NCBI RefSeq assembly: GCF_027580225.2 | Contig: NC_073339.2 | Location: 44,162,501-44,226,500 of the forward strand | Reading direction: 5' to 3' | Origin: Misgurnus anguillicaudatus | Taxonomy: Eukaryota > Chordata > Actinopteri > Cypriniformes > Cobitidae | Length of the DNA: 64,000 nucleotides | Part shown: in pieces, positions 1 to 11,490 of the stretch | Layout of the letters: each line of letters opens with the position of its first letter | Numbering within the stretch: the stretch's first letter is position 1 | Made by a program: the position numbers and the translations under genes | Notes under the pieces: model-generated | Told to the model about the DNA's origin: nothing | The model's input: the letters and a program-made list of their open reading frames with translations, nothing else | Databases searched by the model: none

Positions 1-308
1 GTGTATAAAGACCTTTTTACAATGAACCGTTAGGTTTTTATTGCATTAGAATGAGACGTTTTTATACGTACACCGAGGGTCCCCTTACATGGAAGTCGCC
101 ATTTTGTGCCGCCATGTTTCTACAGAAGCCCTTAACAGACAAACTTTTTTTTACTAAGTTGTCTCCGACGATGACATTTTTCCGGTGGAGGCTATCGTAG
201 CTTCTCTGTGTGTTTCAAAAGCGATTGGTGAGCAGTGCACTGAGCCGTTGGTTGCAATTCGCAACCTCACCACTAGATGCCGCTACAGTTTACACACTGC
301 ACCTTTAA
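1..308 (+). mobile_element. TTAA-type MITE, copy 1 (cut by window start)
   Basis: This is the first of three same-orientation copies of one ~365-bp element (others at 52094-52463 and 54831-55207). It starts inside the element at GTGTATAAAGACC and ends with TTTACACACTGCACCTTTAA. In the complete copy the opposite end is the inverted complement AGGTGCAGTGTGTAA, so it is a non-autonomous DNA transposon with ~15-bp terminal inverted repeats flanked by TTAA. It has no coding capacity. Confidence 0.75.
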
Positions 309-354
309 TTTACAATTTTTTATGCATTTGGCAGACCAAAGACACGTATAGTTT

Positions 355-455
355 ATAACAAGCTACATATTTTATAAGTATGTGTGCTCCCTGGGTTCGA
401 ACCCATGACCTCAGCATTGCTAAGGCTTTGCTTTACCAACTGACCTACAGGAAAA
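355..455 (-). mobile_element. tRNA-derived SINE head, antisense
   Basis: On the minus strand this reads as a tRNA-like head: an A-box-like GGTCAGTTGGTAAAGC and a B-box-like GGTTCGAACCC, followed by the typical cyprinid SINE sequence for CAGGGAGCACACATAC. Only the head is clear. It is a fossil SINE rather than a tRNA gene, because there is no acceptor stem closure and the anticodon arm is degraded. Confidence 0.7.
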
Positions 456-479
456 TGATGGTTTTTCTATACAAGAGAA

Positions 480-2700
480 AATACTAAGGTCAAACTATGT
501 GCATTTTACTTAAAAAAATAAATAAATTAATAAAATGAAAAAAAAAATGCAACATTTGTGAATATGTAGCCTACTTGTGAATATCAAATATACACTTGTA
601 AATAAATTCACAAGCTAGAAATGTCTTCTCGAGTCTAGAATTCAGTTATTTCTCATTCAAATAGGTCAATCATGTTTTTTTGGGACAGCAGTTTTAGTCA
701 TGTTTTTAGGGCATTGGAAATATATCAGCAAACCCCGGAGTGTATCAAGATATTGATAGCTCAAAAAAGCTACTTTATCAATCTGGAGCAACATAAAATG
801 AAGCATTTGGGAATTCAAGATTTTAAAAAGTACCCTCAGAAGCCAATTTCCCCCCAAAAAGTAGTTTTAATATCATTGAGAAAGAAATCTTCCTTGATAA
901 AGCCTAAGGCTTTTCGTGGCAACACATTGGGAATTGGGAGACGGCACATTTTAAAGTGAGCGTTCCCAATCTCGGAAGGCCAGAATTTCATGCACTGCTG
1001 TCCTCCAAAGGTGTGCGTTTTGAAAAATTTCACTTCAACGTCAGTTTTGGTGTTGTTTATAAAAGCCTCAGGCTCCTGTGGTCTACTCCAGTGATCTGTA
1101 AATGTCAGTCTCGTATCGGACAGCCACGCTATTTGTTTCCTGACCGGATTGATGATGGCAACCCTCTCTTTCTCTCGGGAACCCTCCCCGGCTATTTAAT
1201 ATTTCACAGGCACTTATAGCTTATTAGGCAGCACCCCCGAGGACCGAGCGTGCGGCTTTCCATGCAAACTCTCAGCATTATTTAATTTCAATTTTAGTGT
1301 CATGGCTGGGCGTTGAACAGTCCTAGGGCACGTCCTGAGGCTGCCAGGCTAAAAGCACAGCGAAATTTAAATAAAGGGCCCATTGTTTTTGATATGTTTG
1401 GTTTCGAGAAAAGCCATTTTTATTGTGTGTCTGACCGATGCAGTTTGAAAGCCATTGAGCCTGACAAAAATACTACAAGATGTGTCCATAAGACAAAAGA
1501 TAGGTGACCAACCGTACCTGTTTTGATGTTTGAAAAGAAAAGTTTTATATTAATGAGTAAGCAAGACACTAAAATGGTAAATACAAAGTTCAGCATACAC
1601 ATAACATAAAAGCATCCCTACCCCTGTTTATCTCTTTCTCTCTGTCTCCAGACAAAGCGCTCTTAGGGTAGCCGGTGACACCTCAGGGAAATGCGCAGGG
1701 TTGGAAAAAATGTTTGAAAAACACAGTAGGTGTGAAAAGCAATTAGCAGTAAAGAGGCTGGGGGGAGAGTTGGTGGAAAGCGAGAATGGGAGGAAGACGT
1801 GTTCGAACATGATACAGTGACACGGGGTCTTTGCACCCCCATGTCAAAACGCTCTCCCTCATGCACACTTACAAACATACCGCTATCTGGGGAGTTTTTA
1901 CTGTCGTCTGTATCACCTGAATAACCATTGCATCGTGCGTAATTGGCGTGCATAATCACCGCGGTAAACACTATATGCTTTACATCTATGAAAGAAAGCT
2001 ATAATACTGTGACAATGAGGAAAACCTTCCTGCTTTGAGTCACAAGTGGTGTGAAATTGATATGAACACTTGAAGCGTCGTTGTCAATAACGCCGAGGTA
2101 AATAAGTGATCCGGCCAGTTCCGGCTTTTCCTCTCGAGTGCCTCTCGAAATATTTATCCGAGTCAACTGCAGGCGTCTAGAGACGGTCAATATTCACATT
2201 TGACACACTCACTCGTCACTGCTAATCCAGGAGCCAAGAGCCTCTACGAAATCAATTACAGCCTAATTACAGTTTCTTGTATTTGAGGTTAGAAAGAGCG
2301 AGAGAAAGAGTTCAAAAGTATAGTGCACATGAGTACTATGTCATTATAAAGTCGTGCATGTTTCAGGTACTCATGACTGGGGGTTTCTGAGTGACAGATC
2401 TTGCTTGTTAAATGTAGTTTATGCGTCGGCTGTGTGTAGCTCTGCTGCTTCCTCACATCCATTCCACTTGAGTCATTTAGAGTCTATAATTTAAACTCCA
2501 TTTCGCGTTTTTATGCTCTATCTGACTTTCATGCCTCGGTTTCCGTAGTGTTGCAGGACGTAGCAACAGTTTTGAGCGGAGAAAGCAATCCTAAAATATT
2601 GGTCACATAAAAGTATAGCGCATCTACTAATAATTATACAATGCAAAAATCTGTTTTGTACTGATGCAATATGTTAGAAACGATGCATCGCGATGCAAAT
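480..2700. other. intronic or upstream non-coding sequence, mostly single-copy
   Basis: No exon with consistent splice sites and neuropilin similarity is visible here; the short open frames are interrupted and match nothing I recognise. Two stretches, about 960-1360 and 1990-2290, have more balanced base composition than their surroundings and look unique in the window. They are listed as possible conserved non-coding elements in the findings. 2418-2530 recurs at 4398-4508. Confidence 0.5.
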
Positions 2701-2710
2701 GCTAATTTGT

Positions 2711-3626
2711 GGGTGATTCTCACGAAAACTTGGTTTTAAAAATGTCAAGCATGAAAATGTAAAAATTGCTTACATTTACTTTTTTTCCCACCAGACATTG
2801 AAAAACAAAGTCTGGAGTAAATGGGAACATTAATTTAAAAACGTTTACTTATCATTTAACACTTTTTGTAACATAATTTAAAAAATTAGTCCTAAAAAAT
2901 CTCATTACCGCAACAGTCAGAAAAGATCAACACTGACATATTTTCAAAATGACATGACAAACCTGAAAGAACATAATTTGGAGATTCTGCACATGCATTT
3001 AAAATCAAAGTATTATGCTTCTATTAATTAAATTAACATTTAATAAGCATCTGTTGCGGTAATGATAATCAAAATGTCGTGTAAGCATTCTGACAAGACA
3101 ATATTTCAAATTAACTGTAAATAATGATCTTACCTGGTAGCCATCTTGAAGTAACTGGTCCATGTGCTTGGTCACCCAAAATCAAACTTTATTAAAATTC
3201 TGTATGTGTGCTTAAACTGTTCTCAAAAAGTGTTGCGGAGGATGAGAACATCAGGCATGGACACATCATTTTCCTAATTTTTCTTCATTATTATTATACA
3301 TGAATCTTCAGTAAACACTTTTTCCGTCATCCAAAGTAGTCCAGCAAAACATCCATCCATCTCCTTCCCAATATTTCTGTGTTAATTTGACCAAACTACA
3401 ACACAACGCATGTCCAAACACAGCCGGACACATTGCGGTAATGAGAATTTCAGCAGAAAATTAGATCAAATTTCCAATTATAAATTCTTATGTTGAAATC
3501 ACACATTGTGCAAGGTAGAACACAGTATTGTGTTAATTCTGATGCTTTTTAATGTTACTATATTACACATTTTAAAGCTAAAATCATTAGTGCCGTGGTG
3601 TTTCAATGGTTTCGTGAGAATCACCC
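2711..3626. mobile_element. non-autonomous DNA transposon with GGGTGATTCTCACGAAAAC termini
   Basis: The left end GGGTGATTCTCACGAAA is the exact inverted complement of the right end TTTCGTGAGAATCACCC, about 916 bp away. TTGT flanks both ends (possible 4-bp target duplication). The interior is AT-rich with recurring TTGCGGTAATGA-like words near both ends and no coding capacity. Flanking GATGCATC-rich sequence on both sides suggests it landed inside an older hAT-like element. Confidence 0.8.
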
Positions 3627-3666
3627 TTGTATCCGGGGCACAATTTGTAAACCGATGCATCACATC

Positions 3667-3993
3667 GTTAAAGCAACACCAAAGAGTTTTGGCTCTTTGC
3701 TCCCCCTACAGGTTAGAAGCGTAATTGTCCATTACCCACTGTCATAAATACTGAGGCATAGCTGGCTCTGATTGGATTGTAGGTCTGCCGTAAAGCAAGT
3801 ATTTGTAGTATTCACTCGGACTACAGGACCGCTACCCGACAGTTGGAAACTTCTTTAGTGCGGTTTTGGCCGATAGAGGGCTGCAAAGTGAATGTGAAAT
3901 TGCTGTTCACCCTGTTTAGATTTGGATGAACGACTGAAACTGTTTTGGAAGCGTTATTTTAAGGTAAAAAAAACTCTTTGGTGTTGCTTTAAC
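3667..3993. mobile_element. MITE with 24-bp terminal inverted repeats
   Basis: The left end GTTAAAGCAACACCAAAGAG pairs with the right end CTCTTTGGTGTTGCTTTAAC, and the match extends into the adjacent AAAAC/GTTTT. The element is 327 bp, with TTAA at each tip as in several other MITEs of this window. It is non-coding. Confidence 0.85.
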
Positions 3994-4217
3994 TTTTTAT
4001 GCCAATGCACCGTGCAAATTTGGGAGTCTTCCCATCATTAATTCACAACAAAATGTTGCTGCTTTATCATTTGTGCGTTTACTGGCCAAGCTGCTACTTC
4101 TTTGGCTTTTGCACTGCTACTGTGGGTTACACACTTAGGTACTGCCAACTAGCGGTCTGCATGTGTAATTGCATGTTGATGCGGACAACGACACAGAAGT
4201 ACAAAAACCGAAACTAC

Positions 4218-4398
4218 TAGTCGCTCCGGAGTTTAAGTCGCATCAATCAAAAATGCGGCATGAAGACAAAAAACATATATAAGTCACAGTGGACTATACG
4301 TCACGTTTTTTTGAAAATTATTTCACAAAATCTAAGTCGAAGAACAGACTTTTAATCTGCAAAGGCAAGTTATTCAACTAAACAATAGGAATAGTAGG
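4218..4398 (+). mobile_element. partial copy of the TACCGTATTTTCC hAT-like MITE
   Basis: The sequence around GTCGCATCAATCAAAAATG through AAGTTATTCAACT parallels the first ~180 bp of the complete element at 4678-5224 with scattered substitutions, but lacks its terminal repeat. It is truncated on both sides. Confidence 0.75.
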
Positions 4399-4677
4399 TT
4401 ATGCGTCGGCTGTGTGTAGCTCTGCTGCTTCCTCAAATCCATTCCACTTGACTCATTTAAAGTCCATATAATTTAAACTCCATTTCGCGTTTTTATGTTC
4501 TATCTGACGTGTAGCTTATATCGAGGATATGCCATAGGGCCTTCGCACAACTATAATGAGCCCTATAAGGTTAGCAAACAGGCATATACTTAAAAGGAAA
4601 AATATGTAATAGAAAAGGGTGTCCATTTAGGGAAGTCGCGCCACTAGGCGGCCATGTTTGCAACACCTCTGGGCAGT

Positions 4678-5224
4678 TACCGTATTTTCCGGACTATAAG
4701 TCACTCTGAAGTATAAGTCGCATCAATCAAAAATGTGTCATGAAGACGAAAAAACATATATAAGTCACAGTGGACTATACATTGCGTTTATTTAGAAAAT
4801 TATTTCACAAGATCCAAGCCGAAGAACAGACATTTAATCTGGAAAGGAAAGTTATTCAACTGAACAATAGCACACAGAACAGCAGGCCGAGTAGGTGTCC
4901 GTACATAAACGTAACACGAACAGTTATTTACACGATTCACAATAGCATGAACATACTTGAAAGGCTGAATAGGCCAAATGAACAGAACAAGCCAATGCAC
5001 ATCAAGTTCGCAGGTTCGTCATTCTACATCACTGAATTCATTGAATTACATAAATACAGTAGCAGCATATAGCGGACCCTCGCGTCTGTAGACGATAATG
5101 TTGTCTCTTGGTTCATATATGTCAAAATTAATTCATACTGACTTACAAGTCGCACCTGACTATAAGTCGAATGACCAGCCAAACTATGAAAAAAAGTGCA
5201 ACTTTTAGTCTGAAAAATACGGTA
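4678..5224 (+). mobile_element. hAT-like MITE, TACCGTATTTTCC termini
   Basis: The element begins TACCGTATTTTCCGGACTAT and ends with the near-complement GTCTGAAAAATACGGTA, about 547 bp apart. Internally it carries repeated TATAAGTCGC-type words near both ends. This is a widespread animal hAT-derived MITE type. No matching target duplication is evident. Short open frames within it are not genes. Confidence 0.85.
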
Positions 5225-5515
5225 TGTCAGACATGCAAGACTAAAGTCCTATCTACTTGAATGGACAAAACAGATTAAACAATTTAACCAACATATTTCT
5301 GACCAGCAAGCTGACATTAACTGTACCATAGCTTTTGTTTCTTAAGCTGAAATTGTGCTAAAAACATCTTTATCAAGTTTATTTTAGGTACCGCGCATTA
5401 GGGGTGTACGAAAATATTGTGAGCGTCGTGATTTTTTGTTTGGCAATACTATATTGATTATTGATGTGGTTGTGTTCTCTCAATGACAGGTTTCCTAAAA
5501 TGATATCCTAATATA

Positions 5516-5519
<4 letters not shown>

Positions 5520-5551
<32 letters not shown>
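5520..5551. repeat. (TA)n microsatellite
   Basis: About 16 uninterrupted TA dinucleotides following AATATATTTC. Confidence 0.95.
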
Positions 5552-5554
<3 letters not shown>

Positions 5555-7620
5555 CGCCGTTAAATCTGGGTTTTGATGCAAAACTGGTTGAACGCCACTG
5601 CTGTATATTTCAGATGGTGTGCAATGATACACGTGTGTTTGTGCATGTGTGTTTAGTTGAGACGTCTCAGGTCTAAGTATACACCAGTGTACCTGAAGTC
5701 TCCAAATGTGAGGGGGTCCAGAGCAGTAAAGGCTCAGAGACACCTGCCTCTTTATGTCACACTGAGAGGCCGGATGCCGTGTCAGATTTTAACACATTTG
5801 CCCCTTGAGTGACGTGGAGCCGGCAGTTATGTGGTTCAAGCACGGATAACTCGGTGCCAACAGGGGGGAAAGGTTGCACAAGGGGGTCTCCGTTCTTTTC
5901 AGTTTCGTAAGGAAAGTTTGAACATGTTCATTGACATCGATGTTGTACCCAAAGGCTAAACCCATATATTAAACAATGTTTTATTTCCAATTTTGCAAAT
6001 GGCCTAAGGCATTGACTCTTAAAGATTACTATAGTTGCTCTATGGTTCTTCAGAGACTACAAAAGTTTTAAAACTAGTAAATCGTTTCTGGGTTCACTGC
6101 TAGATTAAAAAGAAATTGCATAAAAAATGTTTAAACAATTCATATTAGTGATTTTTTTCTGTAGTTCAATTGAAAGATCAACATAAAGTTCATGGGTACA
6201 AACCAATGAATATGCATACTGAAAAAAAAAACGTATATTAAATCCACTATTAATTGCTTTGGATACAAATATCTGTCAAATGCAAAAATGCAAATGAATA
6301 GTTTTATCTATTATTTATCTAATATGATTTCTTTTCATAAAATCAATCATACATCTATTTTATTTTTGCTGATGTTATGCATTGTAGATAGCAATCAACA
6401 CAACATTATTATTCACTTTACATTGAAACTTACAAAAACAAATGAGTTTTAAGGGTTCATCTGTCAGTGAAAAAGGAAGTCTGGTTATCATGTTTGGTTG
6501 GGAATGATGCCGTGTGTTTACGGGGATCTTGTTCATGTGAGGGGGTTAAATAGGGGGATCATTCCTGAAGTGTCAGAGGAGATCTGACTCACGCCTCTCC
6601 GTGTCCAGATTTATTATAAGGAAACGTCATGCAGACAGTAGGCAAGATATTTCAGTCTTTCGCCTCATTTAGACATTGTGTTCCGGCAAAGATGGCAACA
6701 CATTAAGGGATTATTTTGGCTGGACAGGTGGTATTCGTCTGGGCTCCTTGAGTCTGTCTCTGACGTGACATGAGAAATGTGTGTTTGTTGTGATAGGGCA
6801 GCAGTCCACCGAGGGTCAAAGGTGACACCAGCCTGAATTCAAACAACTCCTGAGTCCTGTTGGTTTATCTAGCACAGACACATTATATTGCTCAAAAGTT
6901 GCTCTGTTATATCTCCAAAGGATTTACAGCTTGCACAGTGTGATATATTTCATGGAATTGTGTACTTACATTATCCCAAATGTTCCCAAGTATTGGCAAT
7001 TCCAGATAAATTCCTTAGTTAAATTAATGGTTCGTCGCTTGCCTCCCTTGTAATTGTCGATCTTGTAGTGACTTAATATCCGCGCTATCCTCAGTTTCTG
7101 GTTGTAGAAACTGTAGGGCGACACGAGTGGACGTAGGCGGCAAGAGTGGACATACGCAGAAGTGGCGGTTATACAACATTTAACACACAGCTGGTGTGTC
7201 TTGCATCTAATTCATTACGATATTGCTTTTAAAATATTCATGTGCCGTCAAAAGCTTTAATCAAAAACACTAATCTCCTCCCCCCTCGAAACAATCTCTC
7301 TTTATTTCCAGTCACGAAGAACGACGTGAGGGCCGGGTCCAGGAAAAGATCGCAGCCATTAGCAAGTTGCAACATGACCCAACTTTAAACAATCCAATAA
7401 GTTTCGATGGACGAAATCAAGTCCCACCCTACCTTTATTTCTTATTTCAAAAGCTGTTTCAATCGGAAATACGCCACGACGTGGAAAATAAACCATCGCT
7501 ACTTCCATTTCATGCCAACCATAAGCTTCGTCTTTGTTATTGTGAAATAGCAACCTCTAGTGGTGACAATCCTACATATTGTGCCTTTAATGGATATCCT
7601 TTATGTTTTTTAGCGAATCA
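5552..7620. other. non-coding sequence, no gene seen
   Basis: No exon was found. About 6250-6300 resembles the tail of the local SINE (TTGCTTTGGATACAAATATC, CAAATGCA). 6480-6830 is a balanced-composition, apparently single-copy block considered as a possible regulatory element. The end near 7590 (GTGGTGACAATCCTACATAT, then TGCCTTTAA) resembles a MITE terminus, but I could not find its left partner. Confidence 0.4.
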
Positions 7621-7630
7621 GTGTTGTTTC

Positions 7631-7745
7631 AGTGTTCTTGTAGCTTGATTGGTAGAGCATTGCACTAGCAGCACAAAAGTTGGTGGTTCCAACTTCGATT
7701 TCCAGGGAACAAATGAGGAGCTCAGATGCAAAAGTCTCTAAAAGC
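7631..7745 (+). mobile_element. tRNA-derived SINE, head
   Basis: TGTAGCTTGATTGGTAGAGC is an A-box-like motif, followed by an anticodon-arm-like segment and a degraded B box (GTGGTTCCAACTTCGA), then the CAGGGAACA junction. The 3' tail is not clear. It is the same family as at 12523 and 46067. Confidence 0.65.
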
Positions 7746-7770
7746 CACCTCCGTCAAAAATGAGATAATG

Positions 7771-7930
7771 CAACCTGATCTCACGAGAATTTGTACGTAT
7801 TTTACGAGTTGGCTAATTTGTATGAATTTGTTCAAAGTTAATCGTGCAAGATCGTATAATTATCATAAAAATCGTATGAATTAATACCAATTAGCCACCT
7901 CCTAAAATACGTAAAAATTGACATGGGATA
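7771..7930. mobile_element. short foldback element of the CTGATCTCACGA family
   Basis: CCTGATCTCACGAGAATTTG opens the block and words such as TACGTATTTTACGAGTTGGCTAATT recur inverted as AATTAGCCACCTCCTAAAATACGTA. It is related by its tip to the foldback element at 13490-13965 and to a remnant near 48125-48340 that ends in TGTGAGATCATG. The right boundary is uncertain. Confidence 0.55.
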
Positions 7931-8281
7931 GTATTGGATAATGATATTAACCGAATTCTCTCACTTATTATACGTTCATCAAATACTTTTGCACATTGAT
8001 ATTTCTTTTGAAACTCTAGTGAAGACGCATAAGAGATAAATCTCCATTTGCTTATTTTTTAACATCAGCGTCGTCTTGGAAAGACGATAAAATTATGAAA
8101 ATGTTTATTTTGTGATGTTTCTTAGTCTGCAGACCTCTCCCTTATCTTGTTTATAAATGCTTGTTTTTCTTGTTAATGTCCCAGTTTCTCTGTATGAGTT
8201 AACGATTGAAGCCTGCTTATGCCATAAATAACCAGTAATCTGAAATGGGCATTTAAACATTGACCTTTTTCTTCTTCTCAG

Positions 8282-8463
8282 GTATGACTTCATTGAGATC
8301 CGAGATGGGAATTCAGAATCTGCAGACCTGCTGGGGAGACACTGCAGTAACATCGCTCCTCCTGCCATCATTTCCTCCGGTCCCGTCATCCACATCAAGT
8401 TTGTGTCTGATTACGCGCACCAGGGTGCCGGTTTCTCCCTGAGATATGAGATCTACAAGACCG
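8282..8463 (+). CDS. nrp2: neuropilin-2 exon: second half of CUB domain a1
   Basis: First visible coding exon, 182 nt: one base completing a codon, 60 codons, then one base (phase 1 exit). It follows the acceptor CTTCTTCTCAG and precedes the donor GTGAGTG. It reads YDFIEIRDG, then a Cys in GRHCSN, then GAGFSLRYEIYKTG, which is the C-terminal half of the semaphorin-binding CUB a1 domain. The Asp residues in YDFIEIRDG and the SDYAHQGAGFS segment are the usual conserved CUB core. NRP2 identity is supported by ESADLLGRHC and IAPPAIISSG, which differ from NRP1 at these positions. The a1 first half and signal peptide must be on exons upstream of the window. Confidence 0.96.
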
Positions 8464-9440
8464 GTGAGTGACGTCTATCCTGCTTGTTCCCATGTGGTTA
8501 GGAAGCGGAACGCTTCGGGAATGCTTTTATCCTGGGAAGAATTCTTCCTTTTATAATTCTTTGCTTGCCAACAACAAACTCAAGCGTTCTAATTCTGTAA
8601 TTCGTTTTATCAATGCTCAGACTTTTTCACAGTGTGAGCTTAATGTAATAAATATTAATAGACACCTGTCAGGCCACAATATCAGTTGTGTACGTGGTGT
8701 CATTGATCTTTTCTAAAAAAAAAAAAAAATTAATGGAGAGTTTTTCTTTGAGAAAGTTTTGGCATGCTTCACAGACTTTGTGGACTTTCTGTCACTGTGT
8801 CTCCAGATGTGGAAACAAGCTGCACAGTTTTCTTCAGCGGTTAGCGGTCTGGGTGTTTATGTGTGAAGTGTACAAGCGGTCTCGCCCTTTAATTGATGGC
8901 TGATTAGAGGAGGGGTTTTTTGAGAGTCACGGATGACTCAGGTTCTTCATCCTGCTGATTTTCGAAGCGCTCTGTAAATCTCATTTGTGGAGTGACCTTC
9001 TTCAACCTCTAACTTGTGGTTCCAGTAGGTCGCGACTTCCCAGTCCCACTGCATGGCCTTCAGACACGCTTTTTAAACTTTCCCTCAAAGTTTCCGAAAC
9101 ACTCCCAGACCAATTAAACATCAAGGGAGAGAAGAAAAGAAAATAAACTGAGTTTAGAGGAAAGGCGGGGAGAGGGGGGCGATGCTTAACTCTTTTCATC
9201 TATTCACGAGCATGCCAGGAATGCCCTTTTAATTGGACTGTGATCTCCTGTCCTTGGGGAATAACCAAGTTTGGAGAGAATCAACTTGTAGTTTGTGCCC
9301 AGCACGGACTTTATTGTAGTAGCTTTACACCACTTGCCACATGCTAGTAAATGTGCACAGCAATGCTTAAAAAGAATGTTTTTTTTACATTGTTTGAACA
9401 TGTGAGTTGTGCTAGCTTATTGCTATGTGGTCGCTAACAT
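8464..9440. other. start of the intron between CUB a1 and CUB a2
   Basis: Starts with the donor GTGAGTG. It contains a poly-A run near 8716-8730 and otherwise unique sequence. No exon is visible. Confidence 0.5.
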
Positions 9441-9504
9441 GCTTAAAGGGGTCATATTATACGATTTTTTTAAGATGTAAAATAAATTTTTGGTGTCTCC
9501 AGAG

Positions 9505-9995
9505 TAGTGCTGCACTATTAATCGCATCGCAATCGCAATCGCGATGCCAGCCTGTGCGATTATATGACAGCAAAATGTTGCAATTATATTAAATAAATAA
9601 ATGTGTGGACTTGTTAACACAAACTCTGAAAACAAACAAAAAAGGCAGTGCACGTGTGGCATGCACGTGTGTTGTGTGCGTCGTCACTTATACCAGAGCG
9701 AAGATGGATGCAGAGGAGGTTGACAGTGATCTGGTAGCTAAAAAAAAACTCTATGTCTGTTTGTATGGCGGTATTTTGGATTTAGGATTACTGACACTGA
9801 GCAGTTGCTACATCATGTGGCAATACGAAAACATTTCTAGTTTTACAAATACACATTTTAGCTAAACTGTGTGTGGATTTTCCTTAAAACCCATCAAGTT
9901 GACTCATGATACCATTTAGTATAATCGCAGCCGCACATCGCAATATTAGCATCAATAACCGCAATGGGAAAAATTACCCAAATCGTGCAGCCCTA
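9505..9995. mobile_element. hAT MITE nested in the 9443 element, 8-bp target duplication
   Basis: The ends TAGTGCTGCAC and GTGCAGCCCTA are near-perfect inverted repeats. CTCCAGAG flanks both sides exactly (9497-9504 and 9996-10003), the 8-bp duplication expected of hAT transposases. The subterminal regions are ATCGCAATCGC-rich. There is no transposase frame. Confidence 0.92.
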
Positions 9996-10258
9996 CTCCA
10001 GAGTACGTATGTGAAGTTTTAGCTCAAAATACCATATAGATAATTTATTATAACATGTTAGATTTGCCACTTTGTAGGTGTGCGTTTTTGTCCTTCAAAA
10101 TGCAAATGAGCTGATTAAATGCAACACTGATAGTTGTTTGTTGAAATTTAAACTCAATTGTGTTGTCAACTTTTTTTTATTTCGCTATGCACTAAATGGC
10201 AGTGCCGTGGTTGGATAGTTCAGATTAAGGGGCGATATAATTGTAATACAACTCGCTA

Positions 10259-11299
10259 TAGGGCTGGGACAACGCGTCAACGTTATCGACGACGTCGACG
10301 CAAAAAATACGTTGACGCAAAATATGCGCGGCGATTCATCAGACCCAAAAAGGCGTAGAGTAATAGCAACGCGAGTGGCTTCAGTCCACGCCGGTTTCAC
10401 ACAGCAAGTGTGAGCAGTGCGTGCGGCGCGGGTTTTTTCAGCGCACATGTTAACAAGCATGCACCCCGCCGCATGAGCAGCGCGAGCTCGCGGCTCTGTA
10501 GCAACAGTGCTGCAATTGTTTCTGCGTCGGTTCTGCTGCGCTGCTCACACTCAATTAAAGGGAAAGTGCTTTGTTTATGGTTAAAATGCTCGTGGATTGA
10601 TGCGAAAAAGTGTCATTTTACCATAAAATCATGAATGTGATGCCAAGTGTGTTTTAAACAGTCATGACTTTGAGCAATTTAACAGAAAACAATGAAATAT
10701 GTCACTGTTGCCAGAAGACTGCCCTTCATTCACTCTCTGTCCAGCAGTAAATCAGTCCTAATCTATCTTAACAAACTTAAGAGAAAGAGATGTAATAATA
10801 TATGTGCTTCTTAAGCCTATTATTGTGTTTATATCTGTCATTAAATGGACTAGAACAGCACGAAAACAATGTCAATTAAACAAATCAAGTTATAAAAATT
10901 ACACTGACCATCAAAAGGCACATTGAAGAGGTTTTGCTTATAAATGCATGTAAAATAAAGTAAATTGAACTTGAGATTTTTATACTGTTACTAAACTGCA
11001 CAGTATGCGCTGCAAACGCTTTATTAAATGCTACCTCTGACTAAGAATGCATTATTTTGCACTTGTATAGTCTTTTTTATTTTGAAATTTTAAGAGCAAT
11101 AAACATATATTGAAATGTTTACATTCAGATATGTAAATCAACATGTATAAATTGCTATTAGTTAATTAATGGGGAGATAATCGAGAATCGAATTGAAGTC
11201 GAATCGGACTGATAAAATGAATCGTTAGATTAATCGATGCATCGGAAAAAATAATCGCTACATTAATCGTTTAAAAAATAATCGTTTATCCCAGCCCTA
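10259..11299. mobile_element. second hAT element nested in the 9443 element
   Basis: The ends TAGGGCTGGGACAAC and ATCCCAGCCCTA are inverted repeats. The flanks ACTCGCTA and ACTTGCTA form an 8-bp target duplication with one later mismatch. It is about 1,041 bp. The left part is CpG-rich (TCGACGACGTCGACGC), the right is rich in AATCGATTAATCG-type words. No transposase is readable, so it is non-autonomous. Confidence 0.9.
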
Positions 11300-11490
11300 A
11301 CTTGCTACCTACCTCACAGGACAGGGGAAATCTGAATGACCAAATTTTTATGCTTGCACATAATGGTTTACCAAAACTAAGTTACTGTTTTTTTTTACGC
11401 TTTCTAGTTTAATAGAAGCACCGTGAAGTACACAATTATAACACTTAAACATGAAAAAAGTCAGATTTTCACTCTATGACCAGTGAAAAT

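Larger units (their letters stand above)
9443..11485. mobile_element. TTAA-type MITE copy (GGGGTCATATTAT family) split by two hAT insertions
   Basis: The host element survives as three pieces: 9443-9504, 9996-10258 and 11300-11485. Joined, they follow the uninterrupted copy at 11491-11975 segment by segment: TTAAAGGGGTCATATTAT, then AAGTTTTAGCTCAAAATACC, then GCAAATGAGCTGATTAAATG, then the GGTTGGATAGTTCAGATTAA segment, and finally AAAAAAGTCAGATTTTCACT. It is non-coding. The two gaps are exactly the hAT elements listed next. Confidence 0.85.

Noticed and set aside
388..455. tRNA gene on the minus strand
   Set aside because: B box is good but acceptor stem and anticodon arm are not; matches the SINE family head instead. 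The same applies at 7631, 12523, 46067, 49885 and 56983.
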